Shown piece by piece: positions 23,167 to 34,740 of a DNA stretch of 64,000 bases; the first letter of the stretch is position 1, and the number at the start of each line of letters is the position of its first letter. The stretch is from Neoceratodus forsteri (taxonomy: Eukaryota > Chordata > Ceratodontiformes > Ceratodontidae). The DNA is taken from positions 168,768,501-168,832,500 of the forward strand of contig CM028131.1 of the NCBI GenBank assembly GCA_016271365.2, in the 5' to 3' direction. Under the pieces are notes generated by a model. The model did not search any database, was not told the DNA's origin, and saw only the letters and a program-made list of their open reading frames with translations. A program made the translations under genes and the position numbers.

Positions 23167-25104
23167 CAAGTCTACTGCAGTAGCACCTCCTTATATTTTT
23201 CTACCATTATTGTTTTCTCACCCTTTTTCCAGGCAGACCACTTGCAAAAGGTGCTCTCTTACTATCCCTGAGTGTTCTGCCCCCAACCCGAAGAAACCTT
23301 TGAATTAATGGAGGAGTGAACTGTTTTGATGTAAATCCTTTTGGAATGAAGATTCCTGTCTGACTTGTTCTTTGGGAATGTATAGCCCTTTTTAACACTG
23401 GTTGGTGCTGCTGCTGTTGCTGCTGTAGCGTTAGTAACCTAGCTGGCAGGGCTACCCTCTGGTAATTTTATGCAGGGCACAAATGCAAAAGTAAATGCAG
23501 CCTCTCAGTCTGTGTCCAGGTAGATGGTAAGCAGTAAGAAATAAGCCTACCTGGACTGGGAGGCTGAAAGCTGGAAGGCACAGCCGGGACAGAGTTTGCG
23601 ATTGGCAGTGGTGCTCTCTCTGTAGCTCTTGCAGCTCCATAACCCCGGTAATACAATATTTTAATTTTGTGTTTGGGTTCTTGACTGTTGACAGAATGGG
23701 GGCAAAATAAAAAATAAAGGAACTGACTCATACCTGAACCTCCCATTCATATCCCGACTGCAACAAATAATAGGTGCATTGTGAGGACCAGAACAGACTG
23801 TACGAAAGCACTTGTCTATGCACTTTACTGGTTATGTCTGCCCGGTTGTCCAATCCCTGTGGGTGACCTTACTACAGTATGTAAAAAAATAAAGTAAGGA
23901 GAGATTGAACCTGGAGTTTGGATAAGGTTTATTTTATTCGTATTTTGGTTTGCTATTTGAGAAATAATTTGAGGGCGTGTTAAACACAACCACCAGATTT
24001 TCCCCTTTATGCGAGCGTGCGGAGACAACTTTGGTGGTATGTGGATACAGCACTGCCAGGCTGCTCTGCACCTCACCCTTGCAACATGAATTTTTCTTAT
24101 ATAGGACAGAAGAACTGTCCAATATTAAAAGCAACCTCTCCTGTCTTTCTGAAAACACGAAGAGCAGAAGCTGCTAAATAAAGAAATTATTGAAGCACAG
24201 TAAAATGTATAAATTAACACATCGTTCCTTTGGGAATATAAGATTTCTAGAAACGTGCGTGGTATATAGAAGCTAGAACAGCTAAGAGGTTTTTATTTTT
24301 GCTCCTGGTTTTTCATTCAGTAACATAATTATTGCACGATGGAATTTCAGAATCAGTTTTACAAACTCACCAGGAGTCAATATTTTCCGTTGCAGAGTTC
24401 TGTCCTGGAGCTGCCCAGTGTCTTACTAAGCGCCGGCTGGTCCTGTTCTCTCTGCATATATACACTGGACAGCCCAAGGGGAGAAGCCTATATCTGAAAT
24501 ATCTCAGAAAAAACCCTTAAAAGAAATATTTTTGTACAGCATTTACCTGAGTAGAAAAACATAAATGTATGCTATATGTAGTGTCATTTTGATTTGAATA
24601 AAAATACTGTTTAAGAAAATAAACTGTTATTGATGCAACGGGGCAGATTCTGAGGTAGTGACCTGGTAGGCTCTTAGTATAAAAAGAGCTCAGCCTGGTG
24701 TCCACATCAGATCCATTGTAGGATCAGTGTAGTGCTGATCCAGGTCAGTGAGATCTGCAAGCACATTCAGACTGTAAGAACAGGTGGGATAATTACCCAG
24801 CCTGCAAAACTCTAGCTGATGTTCTAGAGCAGAACAGTGACATAAACTGTGATTTCGCTTTATGAAGTTATGCTTTTTTTTTTGTCATACCAAGTTCACT
24901 TTTATGTTTATGTAAATAAATATTTTGCTTGGCTTTCATAGCCTTGCTATTCCTAACTACCATGTATGTGTCCATCTGTTCCCACAAGTCTCTAACACAC
25001 CTGTATAGGTTTAGATCTCCAACATATTATACCAATGAATTACTATATTCCCACTGCAAATTCTCCTTATTTTACAAATGTTATCTGAGATAATTTAGCA
25101 TAAA
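23167..25104. other. Remaining LINE edge and unclassified ~1.9-kb insert
   Basis: The first ~50 bp (to about 23220) appear to continue the endonuclease frame; the frame resumes near 25105. What lies between splits the domain but has no gene I can identify. Visible points are a GCT/GTT repeat (23407-23430), a TATA-like AGTATAAAAAG at 24676-24686 and A-rich patches at 24520-24620. An LTR is possible, but no paired ends, primer-binding site or polypurine tract were found. Confidence 0.4.
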
Positions 25105-26850
25105 TCATTACTGAATTTATGCTACAATATGAAATGGATGACATTCTAATGATGGGTGATTTTAATGCTCAGCTTGGAAACTTTGATGGTTTATATGATA
25201 ATTCTTTTTTCTTTATAATAAAAATATGTAAGGACTACCCTCTAGATGCACTAAAGATAAAAAGGTGAACAGCTCGGGTAAGAAACTAATAGAAATGTTA
25301 AAGGAATATAATATCTTCCCTCTGAATGGAAAGATTAACTGAGATACTGAAGGTGAAAAATACCTTCATAACTCCAAGGGGTGCTTCAGTAGTTGACTAT
25401 ATATTTTAGACAGGATCCTTAGATTTGTGGAGTAACCTATTTGTCCAAATATGATCAGAAAGTGACCACTTCCCAATAGTACTAGAAAGCCAAGGTGTAG
25501 GTTCGCAAAGAGAGGACAATAATTTGAACTATATAAATTTTGCTGAAATTAGAGCAAATAGATAACATGGCAGCATGACTCAGAAGTAGTAATTGAGCCA
25601 ATACTTCAAAACTCATTTATTTCAAATACTATACCTGAGTTACTATCGAAAGATATAGCAACTCTTCTTGACTCTTTAAGTTGTTCCAAGATATTGTAAG
25701 GAAGTTAGAGGCTCCCCCGGAAGAGACAACATATACACTTGTTTAACTCTGGTTAGTTTGATCAGGAGTGTAGAACAGCAAAATCCCGAATATGTAAATT
25801 GCGTACGTGCTATAGGAATTAGAAAAGCAACATAGTATTAAAAGAGTTGAATATAGAGAAAAGAAAGCATAAGAAGCTTCTGAAAGACAGAGTGTAAATT
25901 ATTATAAGAAACAATGGGACCAGATGCTGGAGGCAATTAGATCTAGAGATACCAGAAAATTCTGGAAAATGGTTGAGAGAGGAACAGTTAATACCTAATT
26001 TCATATTGATACATATATCCCAGAAATAACTTGAATAGAACATTTCTCTAAAATATTCTTCGATCCAACAGCTGAAGAACTGGAGATAATAGAAGGGCAC
26101 AGTCAAATAGACTTTACTCCTGTAACCTATGAAGATGTTTTTCTGGCAGTTAATTCCCTATAAAAAGGCAAAAAAACCGTCAGGGCCTAACGGCATCCAG
26201 CGGAAGTTTTCTTTTGTCATGCTGGATTGTGGTGCAGAGCTTTAACAGTAATATACAATAAGTCCATCGAAACTAGGTCCTTCCATCTTTCTGGCATGGT
26301 GCAAGTATAGTATCAACACATAAGAAGGGCTCAACAACAGACCCTGCCATGCACAGACCAATTAACCTCTTAGATAATAATTTAAAGATATTCTCTAGAA
26401 TTATTCTTGAGAGGCTAATAATCCAATTGAATAAGACAGGGGGGGATCTCAGATTTACGGGCAGGATTTAAAGCAAATTACTCTTCCTTAGATAATAGCT
26501 TTGTACTAAGGCATTTCATCGAGAAATATGTAGTTCTACAGAAACAAAAGTTATACACTGCATTTATTGATTACACATCTGCATTTGGTTCTTTGACAAG
26601 ATCCATTCTATGGAGGCAATTATTAGAAAGAGGTATTGACAGGAATTTGGCAGGAATAATTGGTAGTCTCTATCGAAACAACTGGGTCAAAGTTAGAATG
26701 GGACTTAATAGAAAACTTTCATCCCCCTTTAGAATAAACAAGGGGGTAAGGCAGGGTTGTGTATTGGTCCCCTTAGTTTTCTCCCTCTATATAGACAGTA
26801 TGTTAAGAGGTTTTGGTTTTAGGTCAGGTACCACCCTTTATGGGATCTGC
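25105..26850 (+). pseudogene. LINE endonuclease C-terminus and reverse transcriptase (Ingi/Vingi-like)
   Basis: It starts with ILMMGDFNAQLGNFDG (about 25145-25190), the GDFN motif of the endonuclease. RT motifs follow: a phrase like KKAKKPSGPNGIQ (about 26160-26200), FIDYTSAFGSLTRSILW (about 26565-26610), LAGIIGSLYRNNWVKVRMG (26650-26700) and INKGVRQGCVLVPLVFSLYID (26735-26800). The 'IxxLYRxxxxxVR...GVRQGCxL.P.LFxLYI' style is that of Ingi/Vingi and related clades, not L2 or CR1. Several stops. The frame is truncated at about 26850 by an L2 insertion, before the YxDD box. Confidence 0.7.
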
Positions 26851-29110
26851 GCCCTGATGGCCTAGCAGCGGTGATTGATCTATTGGAATTTCCTACGGCA
26901 AGCAGGGACCCAGAGGCTTTGGTTCTGGCCTATAATAGGGACATTACTACTACTCTGGATTCTGTTGTTCCCATCCGCGTTCATCCTCTCCCCCTCTGCC
27001 CTTGGTCCCCATGGTTTGATGGGACTTTGAGGGAGCTGCGGCAACTAGGACAAAGGTTAGAGCGTTGTTGGTGGAAATCCACCCTGGAGGTTGACCATCT
27101 TAGACTGCTAGAGCATTATTGACTCTACCAGTCAGCAATCTCCTGTAAGAAGGCAGAGTTCCTGTCCAGGGAGATTGCTGCCTCTCAGAACTGACCAGCT
27201 GAGCTCTTCCGAACCATAGACAGGCTGTGCAACACAGCCTGTCTGCAGGTTTAGAGAGCCTTTTCACAATTGAAGTGTCAAGAGCTTGGCCATTTTTTTG
27301 CTGATAAGGTGGCCGACATCAGGGCAAAGATTCGATCAACACACACTATGAGATTTGCTGATGATCGGTGCTTGGCCACTGTCCCTCACTTCTCTTGGAG
27401 TACCTTCAACCAGCTGGAGATCGTGGATGTTATGCGGACTGTCCAGGGTATGCGCCTTATGTTCTGTAGTTTAGATCCAGTCCCAACTTCCCTGATTATG
27501 GGTTGTTGTAATATTATCAGCCCGGTCTTGGTGCAGATAGTCTGGTGCACCCTTGAGTCGGGTGAGTTTCCTAGCTCCCTGAAGGAGGCAGTGGTGACAC
27601 CCCGCTTGAAGAAAGCTTCTCTGGACCCAGACTGTCTGGCAAACTACAGACCTAGCTCTAACCTCCCCTTTTTGGGGAAGGTAATTGAAAAAGTAGTGGC
27701 TGTACAACTGGAGAACCATTTGACCATCCATAGCATCTATGAACCTCTCCAATCTGGTTTTTGAAAGAGGCATAGTACTGAGACTGCACTGGTTCGGATG
27801 TTCAATGATCTACTAATAGCGAGAGATCAAAAAAACTGCTCCATCTTGGTGCTTCTTGATCTCTCATCAGCTTTTTACACTGTGGATCATGGGGTAATGC
27901 TCGAGCACCTGAGGTTCACCTGTGGCCTGACAGGTTCAGTTCTCAGATGGTTTAGATTTTTCCTCACTGGCAAAATTCAGAGGGTGGTGTCGGGAATTTA
28001 TTCCTCTGACCCGCTCTGTCTGTCATGTGGGGTTCCTTAGGGCTCTGTGCTGTCCCCCATGTTATTCGTGGTGTATATGCTGCCCCTCAGAGACATTGTA
28101 AGATGGTATGGGCTGAGGTTTCACTGCTATGCTGATGATACCCAGCTCTACCTGTCTTTTGCACCTGACCAGGATGGAGCACTCTCAGTTTTTAATAACT
28201 GCCTTGATGAAATCCTGGATTGGATGAATTCCAGCTGGCTGAGGTTGAACCCAGGGAAGACTGAGGTGATGGTTGTGGATCCAGGATGCCAGATAGGGGA
28301 GTCGGGGTGGGTCATCTCTCGGGGCTTTTCCTGGGGGGTTCCCAGCTCCCGACCTCTAAATGGGTGCGGGACCTAGGGGTGATACTTGATGATGGGCTGA
28401 CACTATGATCTCAGGTGTCGGCCGTCATTAAGTTTTCCTTTTACCACATGAGGAACATCGCTAGGATCAAGCACCTTTTTCCGTCTGGTGATCTTGCTAC
28501 ACTGATCCACACCTTTGTGACCTCACACCTTGATTACTGCAACTCCCTTTACTTTGGGCTTCCAGGGGTTGATATCCGCTGCTTGCAGCTGATGCAGAAC
28601 GCTGTGGCTTGGTTGTTGATGGGGACTCCTCAGACTTCCCATATTGCACCCATGCTGCGCGAATTGCACTGGCTGACAGTTCAGTGGCAGATCACCTTCA
28701 AAGTCGGATTACTGACTTATAAAGCCCTACATGGACTCGGCCCTGACTACCTGAAAGAGTTTCTGTCCCCTTATCACCCCAAGCGATTGCTCTGCTCTGC
28801 AGATGAGGAGTTTCTAGAGATTCCAAGGGTAGTTTTAAAATCTTCAGGGGCCCATGCATTCATGTACATGGCCCCAGCCCTTTGGAATTCTCTACCCCGT
28901 CTGATTCGGGAGTGCGCGACTCTGGGGGTTCAAACAGGCATTGAAGACTTATTTGTGGAGCAAGGCATACTGTGACTAATTAGGTAATTACAGTACCTTT
29001 TAATTTTAATATGCATTTATTGTTGCTGTTTTTATTTGTCATTTTATACTCTGTGATGCACCTTGATATCTGAAAGGCGCAATATAAATAAAGATGATTA
29101 TGATTATGAT
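26851..29110 (+). mobile_element. L2 LINE, 5'-truncated, with 3' tail
   Basis: The frame begins in the L2 linker (CPWSPWFDGTLRELRQLGQR, near 26995-27060). It continues with VVTPRLKKASLDPDCLANYR and LPFLGKVIEKVV (27590-27700), SILVLLDLSSAFYTVDHGVM (about 27840-27900), LSPMLFVVYMLPL and CYADDTQLYLSF (28050-28160), WMNSSWLRLNPGKTEVMV (28225-28275), YCNSLYFGLPG (28535-28570), RILREL-type LREL HWL (about 28650-28675) and ALWNSLPRLIRE (28875-28915). The 3' end reads ATGCACCTTGATATCTGAAAGGCGCAATAT and ends in GATTATGATT repeats. At least four in-frame stops or shifts. It lies within the Ingi/Vingi-like LINE. Confidence 0.9.
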
Positions 29111-29925
29111 TGTAGGTTATACACACAATTATTGGTATACAACAATCAGACAATTATTAAGCAAACATAAGTTAAATGTTTCCAGAAAAGCTGCAGAGAA
29201 AAAAATTACTCTGAGCATACAGTACAAAAAGTACATAACAAAAAAGTTAATAATTTCTGGATTAATGAGGGCTTGAACCACATCTACAAGTCCCATCTGA
29301 CTGGTTTGCAAAAAATAATGCATATTTTGCACCCAAGGCACACCTAGAAATTTTAACAGACCACAGATTACGTGCTGCTTTTGTATTCTACAAGTTCAAA
29401 TGCTTTCCCAGCAATATTCTCTTACATGGCTAGACTAAATGGGCTCATACTACAAGAGAATGTGATTTTAAAACTGGGGGTGAGGAGGGGGGCAGAGAAT
29501 TTACTACATATGATGTAGGATTGTCCTTGGTACATAAAAGAAAGATCCAACTGGCTGGACCCTTTCTTAAACAATGTTTATCAAATAGATAAGGAGAATT
29601 TAACAAATGTAACACATACAGAGGATGCTAGCACTATAGAAAGAGATAAATAAAGTTAAAAGAAGATTAATTGCCAGTCAAGTGACATAGATTTCCTGTC
29701 TGTAGAAAATAACTGCTGTTTATGAAACAAGTGCAATAATAATACTGTAGAAAGTTCTTATTACAGTAGATCTATGCCATTATTAACTGTGTGTTGCACT
29801 ATGTAATAATTTTGTATTTTATGTATTTCTTGAACATTATTTGACTATTTTTTTCTTATTTTTTTATCTTGTACTTGAGAAAGCTTTTAAGCTAATACAA
29901 TAAAGATTGATTGATTGACAGGGAT
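29111..29925 (+). pseudogene. 3' end of the Ingi/Vingi-like LINE
   Basis: Downstream of the L2, translation near 29500-29630 gives ENLLHMM then DCPWYIKERSNWLDPFL, matching the C-terminal H-x-x-C-P-x-Y finger-like block of such LINEs. The 3' UTR ends CTTTTAAGCTAATACAATAAAG with a GATTGATT repeat at about 29900-29920. The related copy at 33901-37235 has a parallel ending (GGCTTTTTAAGCTCAACAATAAAAGATGATG). About 1 kb of RT including YxDD is missing here. Confidence 0.6.
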
Positions 29926-30884
29926 TTAGAATTTTGGGAGATAAAAACAGCAGCCTGCCTGCCAGGAAGGATGGGAGGAAGGGATAGAAAGGATCACCAA
30001 GCCGTGTAGGAGTCCCAGTATAAGAAACTCAGAGGTGGTACAACATCTTGTGGGGATATGGCCAGCCCCTCCAAGAGACAACTACCTAAGGCTGGATAGA
30101 GTGCGCTAGGCACTTTCTCCCCCATCCTCCCTGTTCAGTCGAGCAAGGAGGGCCTTTGAATGCTTGATGAGTCAATGAGATGTCCAGCTGTTGCAAGAGA
30201 TAGCTGGGGTAACATGAATAGCTCTACACTAGGGTCAGAGAGTGTATGATAGGGGACCAGCTGAGAGAGGTCCAGAGAATAAAGATAAGAGAAAAAAACA
30301 GAGTGACTTTAGTGTCCAAGGTGGGGGGGGACAAGAAGCTAAGTAGCGGTCAACAATTAGTATGCACTCTGCCCCTTGCTTCCTACATGGAAGTGAGCCA
30401 AGTGAGGTGGGGGGGCATACAAAGCAGGGAACTCCAACAACATGCCAATAACCTTGGAGCCTATACAGTTATGCTGAGGATCAAGTAGGGGTGAGAATTA
30501 TCCTGTGTACCGTATCAACCCATAGTTCCCACCTCCCTCTTAATCTATGCAGAGAGCATCCCTAATGTACAACTATACTGTCCCAAGAGTACCAAAAACA
30601 AAAAAATCAGCATTACATGGTGTTACAGGAAGTGGAGCAGATCAGAACAGCCATGCCTGGAGCAGAAAAGAACATACAAAGTGGTTTCATGTAACCAATG
30701 CAGCACCATGTTGCAAGGGTGCAGTTTGGTGGAGCCAAGTTAGTTGTGGTGGTGGTGGGGGGGGCTCAAACAGATTCTGGTGTAGCATCCAGCTCATAGG
30801 AGATCTGCACAATTGAGGCCCAAGACAGAGCCAGGTGGTCAGCAGTAACTATTCTGGTGGCTAGGTCAGTGGTGTCCATCAGTT
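29926..30884. other. Unassigned, possibly CR1 upstream sequence
   Basis: About 960 bp, G-rich in places (30318-30330, 30750-30770). No coding motif or known repeat recognised. It lies directly 5' of the CR1 reverse transcriptase and may be its eroded upstream part. Confidence 0.35.
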
Positions 30885-31205
30885 TGTCATGGAGCAGGAT
30901 ACATACATTGCCCTAGAATATTCCTCAAGTGATTCCTGGGCAGCTTTGGTGGGTGGAGGAGAGGGGTTGGAGTGCTTCAACTGATTTCTCCCCTCGTGAC
31001 TTCAGGTCCGGAGCCTGCTGTGATCTCCACTATGACCAGGCTATACTGAAAGGGAGGGAGGTGGACACTAGTCCTTTTTTGGAGGAGAGAGTCCTGAAGG
31101 GACTTGCTAATCTGAAGGTGGACAAAGCAATGGGGTCAGATGGGGTGCATCCAAGGGTATTAAGGGAGATCAGAGAATAACTGCCTGCACCTCTGGCAGT
31201 TCTTT
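30885..31205 (+). pseudogene. CR1 LINE piece 1 (start of reverse transcriptase)
   Basis: Translation from 30929 reads VIPGQLWWVEERG...PFLEERVLKGLANLKVDKAMG then SDGVHPRVLREI, the 'L..L...KA.GPDGvhPrvLrEl' entry of CR1-clade RT. The frame breaks near 31200 in 'lpapLavLF' and resumes in the same phrase at about 33182 (TPLTVLF-like, then SLKTGVVLKDWKR). A 2-kb insertion therefore separates pieces 1 and 2. Confidence 0.78.
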
Positions 31206-31544
31206 TTGCACTTAGTATACTTTATTATAACAATTTTTTCCAAATACAAGTTATATAACAACATAGAACTCCAAACCATGTAAAGAAAAAAAAAAACATT
31301 GGTAGAAAAATGGAAGAACATTAAAACCTAACCAAGGTGCCCAGTCATAACCATAGCTCAGTGGAAGTGTGGGGCCCAGCTGTGAGTCAGTTAATATAAT
31401 ACAAAGACTAATGAGAAAGGAAATAACAAACATTGAAACAAGGGAATAGGGCTACAAAAAACAGAGCAAAACAGCAATAGATGTAAGACCTCTAAAACAT
31501 AGCCATCCAGTGTAAAAACTTAAGTCCAAATGAAGATTTCATTT
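31206..31544 (-). mobile_element. Probable L1 3' region
   Basis: AT-rich and non-coding, on the 3' side of the minus-strand L1 fragment at 31910-33172. The T-rich start (31206-31245) would be the A-rich 3' end on the minus strand. Assignment is by position only. Confidence 0.4.
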
Positions 31545-31909
31545 CATTTCATTTTATTGAACGGTTAGACCATTGAGAATGAACTCATTTAAAATGGTGA
31601 CCGGCCTGCAGTTTCCCAGTTCATCTTTGGGACCACTCTTATGGAGGGGTACCACGTGAGCCATCCTCCAGTCCTGAAGTATACTTCCTGAGACCAGGGA
31701 GGCATTGAACAGGTCTGCCAAGGGCCCTGCCAGGATTTTTACCAGCTCTCTCAGTACCCTGGGGTGAGTGTTATCCAGCCCTGGTTCCTTGTCCACCCTC
31801 AATGCCCTCAGGCCCTCCAGTACCCTGCCCTCTGTGATTCCCCCATCTGTTACCTCCTCCCTCCCTGAGCCTGACCTAACCTGAGAATGATATGAAGGAA
31901 GGAAGCATG
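31545..31909 (-). mobile_element. Short CR1/Rex-like RT fragment with its own 3' tail
   Basis: Minus-strand translation from 31802: MRVDKEPGLDNTHPRVLREL, then LADLFNASLVSGS, DWRMAHVVPLHKSG and NCRPVTILN, which is the entry block of a CR1/Rex-type RT. It then leaves the RT abruptly and ends CAATAAAATGAAATGAAATG, a tail of short ATGAA units like a retrotransposed 3' end. It looks like an internally deleted, still-mobilised derivative rather than a random chip. Confidence 0.6.
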
Positions 31910-33172
31910 TCTCAAGCTAGCCCATTTTGTCCATCCGAAGAATAGACAACATTTCTGCATGCCATTCCCGATACAAGGGGGTTGATGGTCTTGCCAGTGG
32001 TGAAAGATGATCAGCTTAGTCATTGCAGCAATAAGGGTCAAGTGAAATCTCTGGGGGCAAACCAGTTGTTCAATACCTACACCTAACAAACAAAGCTAAG
32101 GGAAAAAGGCATCCTGTAAGCCCAATAGTGGATCAAGACGTGCTCTGATCTGGGACCAGAAGGACTAGAAACTGATCAGTCCCAAAGTATATGATGGAGC
32201 AAGCCCTCCTGTGTATCATATCTACTGCACAGTGGACTAGGTGACTGGCCAAATGTACACAACTTTTGTGGGGTAACATATATGTTATACAAAATTTTAT
32301 ACTGCATGAGCCATTATTTATCCAATTTAACATAGCAATAGATGTAATCCCAGAGAGAGGACACTTTAAGAGTGGTAATGTGACCAGAATTTTTTTTTTC
32401 TCCCAATAAGTATATTTCAAATGCCTTTGTTCACCTACCCAATCTCTCAGTGCCTTATATAGAGCTGACACAGTATGGCCCATGTTCACCAAACTGGTCA
32501 GTTTACCATAAACAGCACCGTCCAAAAATTGCCACTGGCGAGTTCCCAAGGTAGTATGTATCAGGTGGGTAAGCAGTAAAAAGGGGAAAACTGCAGACTA
32601 GGGAAGGTGATTTGCACTCCAAAATTCCTCAAAGGTTAAAAGTCAATCACCTGGGAAAAGACTGCTCACCTAGTCCAAGTTGGCATGGGGAAAGAAAGAA
32701 AGTGGAATCGGTTTATGGGTGAGTTTAAATTGGGTTTCAATGAAGGGGCTGAGACAGATTCTTCTGGGGTATATACTTCAACACCGACAAAACTGTAAGT
32801 TGATTCAGATTGACCACTCTATAGGGGTACGATGCAGTCAGGGGGCAAGTTTAGATCATGAAATATGCAGCAGTGCTGGAGGGGGGATATTGTATTATGA
32901 ATGCCATACAAATGTAATTCAATATCCTTCTAATAAGGGCAGGTGTGGGGTGATATAGAACCCATATTTGGGAGACTCCATGCCAAAAATGTACTGGCTT
33001 GGGCTGCAAGATAGTACCAATATAAATCTGTAAGTTTGAGACCCCTGTGCTGTTTTGGCAAGGTTAATTTAAGCAAGGAAGTGCGAGGCTGTCTACCCTT
33101 CCAGAGAAATTGGGAAAAAAGCTGTTCAAATTGAGTGAACCAAAACTTAAAGGAGGGAGACACCCATCATAT
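31910..33172 (-). pseudogene. L1-type ORF2 C-terminal fragment
   Basis: Minus-strand translation: LFSQFLWKGRQPRTSLLKL, then RGLKLTDLYWYYLAAQAS (33110-32990), which is the 'fIWkgkrPRi....L..P...GGl.lpdl..YylAaql' block downstream of L1 RT. The middle (32550-32140) has YWEKKKILVTLPLLK. The end (about 32070-31960) has TLIAAMTKLIIFHHWQ, the 'ka.i...W' C-terminal motif of L1. Many frame changes. It interrupts the CR1 at 31205/33180. The 5' part of the L1 is absent. Confidence 0.75.
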
Positions 33173-33627
33173 TTAGTGGGTAAAGCACACCTCTGACAGT
33201 TCTATTTAACAGCTCACTGAAAACAGGAGTGGTTCTGAAGGACTGGAAGAGAGTGGACATAGTCCCACTACAAAAAGTGATAGCAGAGAAGAGGCTGGCA
33301 ATTATAGGCCAGTCAACCTGCTATCAGTGGTGGGAAAGTTAATGGAATCACTCCTGAAGGAAAGGATTGTGGAATATTTTGAATCCAGTGGATTACAAGA
33401 CCCAGTGCAGCCAGGGTTCATATGGAGTCAGTCATGTCAAGCACATTTGATAGATTTCTTTGATTGGGTGACAAAGTATTTAGATAAGGGTGAAGCAGTG
33501 GACGTGGCCTACCTAGATTTTGGTAAGGCTTTCAACACCATTCCACATAAGAGACTAGTAAGCAAGCTGGTTAGTAGTGGGTCCAAAGACGGTAAACTGG
33601 ATAAGAAATTGGTTATGGGATAGGTGA
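33173..33627 (+). pseudogene. CR1 LINE piece 2a (RT fingers and palm)
   Basis: Translation: SLKTGVVLKDWKRVDIVPL, then NYRPVNLLSVVGKLMESLLK (with a stop/shift), QPGFIWSQSCQAHLIDFFDW and VDVAYLDFGKAFNTIPHKRL (33330-33560). This is CR1 RT up to motif A. It is cut at about 33628 by a Deu-type SINE and continues at 33851 for about 50 bp. Confidence 0.85.
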
Positions 33628-33850
33628 CAAAGGGTGCTGATAAGGAGGCAGTATAGCGCAGTGGTCTAAGGCTCTGAGCTGCAAATTTGGTGACATCCAG
33701 CAGACCTGACCTGGGTTTGAATCCCACAGCTTCCACATGCATACTGTATGACCCTGAGCAAGTCACTTAATCTCCTTGTGCTCCCAGGTCGCTCCTGTAA
33801 AAAAGCTTTCAGCTTAGTGTGCTATACCTGGTTAAACAAATAAATAAACA
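33628..33850 (+). mobile_element. tRNA-derived SINE with Deu-type core, inserted in CR1
   Basis: The head has an A box like TAGCGCAGTGGTCTAAGGC and a B box GGTTTGAATCCC (33714-33725). The centre has GACCCTGAGCAAGTCACTTA and ATCTCCTTGTGCTCC, the Deu core found in SINEs across deuterostomes. The tail reads CTTAGTGTGCTATACCTGGTTAAACAAAT and AAATAAAT repeats, the same type of tail as the LINE at 11875-15440. The CR1 frame stops before it and resumes after it (SLKGKGVSSGVPQGS). Confidence 0.85.
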
Positions 33851-33900
33851 GAGTTCACTCAAAGGAAAGGGGGTGAGTAGTGGGGTGCCTCAGGGATCAG
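33851..33900 (+). pseudogene. CR1 LINE piece 2b (up to GVPQGS)
   Basis: A short piece carrying VSSGVPQGS, the RT motif B1 of CR1. The next residues of this motif, VLGPVIFNVFISDI, are found at 37240. The Ingi/Vingi-like LINE at 33901-37235 therefore split this motif. Confidence 0.8.
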
Positions 33901-34740
33901 CGCCTCCTTCTGACTCTCCAAAAATTAACAATAAGCTCTGCCCAGCATTGGCATATGCGGACGACTGTGTTATTTTCTCTCTCAGAATCAGGCTTACAGA
34001 AAAAGTTGGATGTATTATATGACAGATCACAGAAACTCCAACTTAAGATAAACCTGCAGAAGACTAAAATTGTAATTTTTGGGTCCTTAATTAAAAACAA
34101 AGGTACACGGTGCTAGGGAAACCAAAAAATTGAAGTCATAGCGAATTACGCCTACTTAGGATTGACTAAAAAATAATTGCTCATGGATAGAGCATGTTGA
34201 AACCTTAAGGGAAAAAGTTATAAAAACAGCTAAGGGCTTGGAAAGATTTAACTACAGATTTGGTGGTCAAACTGTGAAACCTTTGATCTGTGCATTGAAA
34301 GCTAAATATCAGGCTCAAATGCTGTATGGGGCTGAGATCTGGGAAGGTATATCACTGGATAAATTAACAAGCCCGGTGTTCAAGCTGCTTAGGAAAACAA
34401 TGGGAGTAGGTTCTTGCCCTGCTGCTTTCATAAGGGCAGAACTGGGAATTAACAATTTGATGGCCCTAGTACATTCAAAAAGATTGGATTGTGGCTCAGG
34501 ATATTGAGATTGCTGGATAGTCATTTGACTGCAGAGTGTCTAAAAGAAAAAAAAAACAGTCTGGATTAAGGTAGGGTATAATAGCAATACATTTTAGTAC
34601 CCAGTGCTTATACACTTACGAGAAGAATATGAGCTAACCTGCTTAAAAACACTAGTGGAAAAGCTAGTGCTAGTTAGTTTAAAATATAAAACATACATTA
34701 ATAGATGGCTAGTGAACTGGAGGAACCAAAAGGACATGGA
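33901..34740 (+). pseudogene. Ingi/Vingi-like LINE copy 2, RT YxDD region
   Basis: Translation: LCPALAYADDCVIFSL (33938-33985), KLQLKINLQKTKIVIFGS (34035-34085), NYAYLGL (about 34145), ALKAKYQAQMLYGAEIWE (34290-34345), LRKTMGVGSCPAAFIRAELG. This is the second half of the RT plus the following domain, the part lost from the copy at 20.8-29.9 kb. Stops are present. It is 5'-truncated and inserted in the CR1. Confidence 0.7.

Noticed and set aside
23200..24720. An LTR retrotransposon or host exon (TATA-like box, acceptor-like TTTTTCCAG)
   Set aside because: No paired LTRs, primer-binding site, polypurine tract or coding domain was found. The acceptor-like tract lies at the edge of a broken LINE frame.
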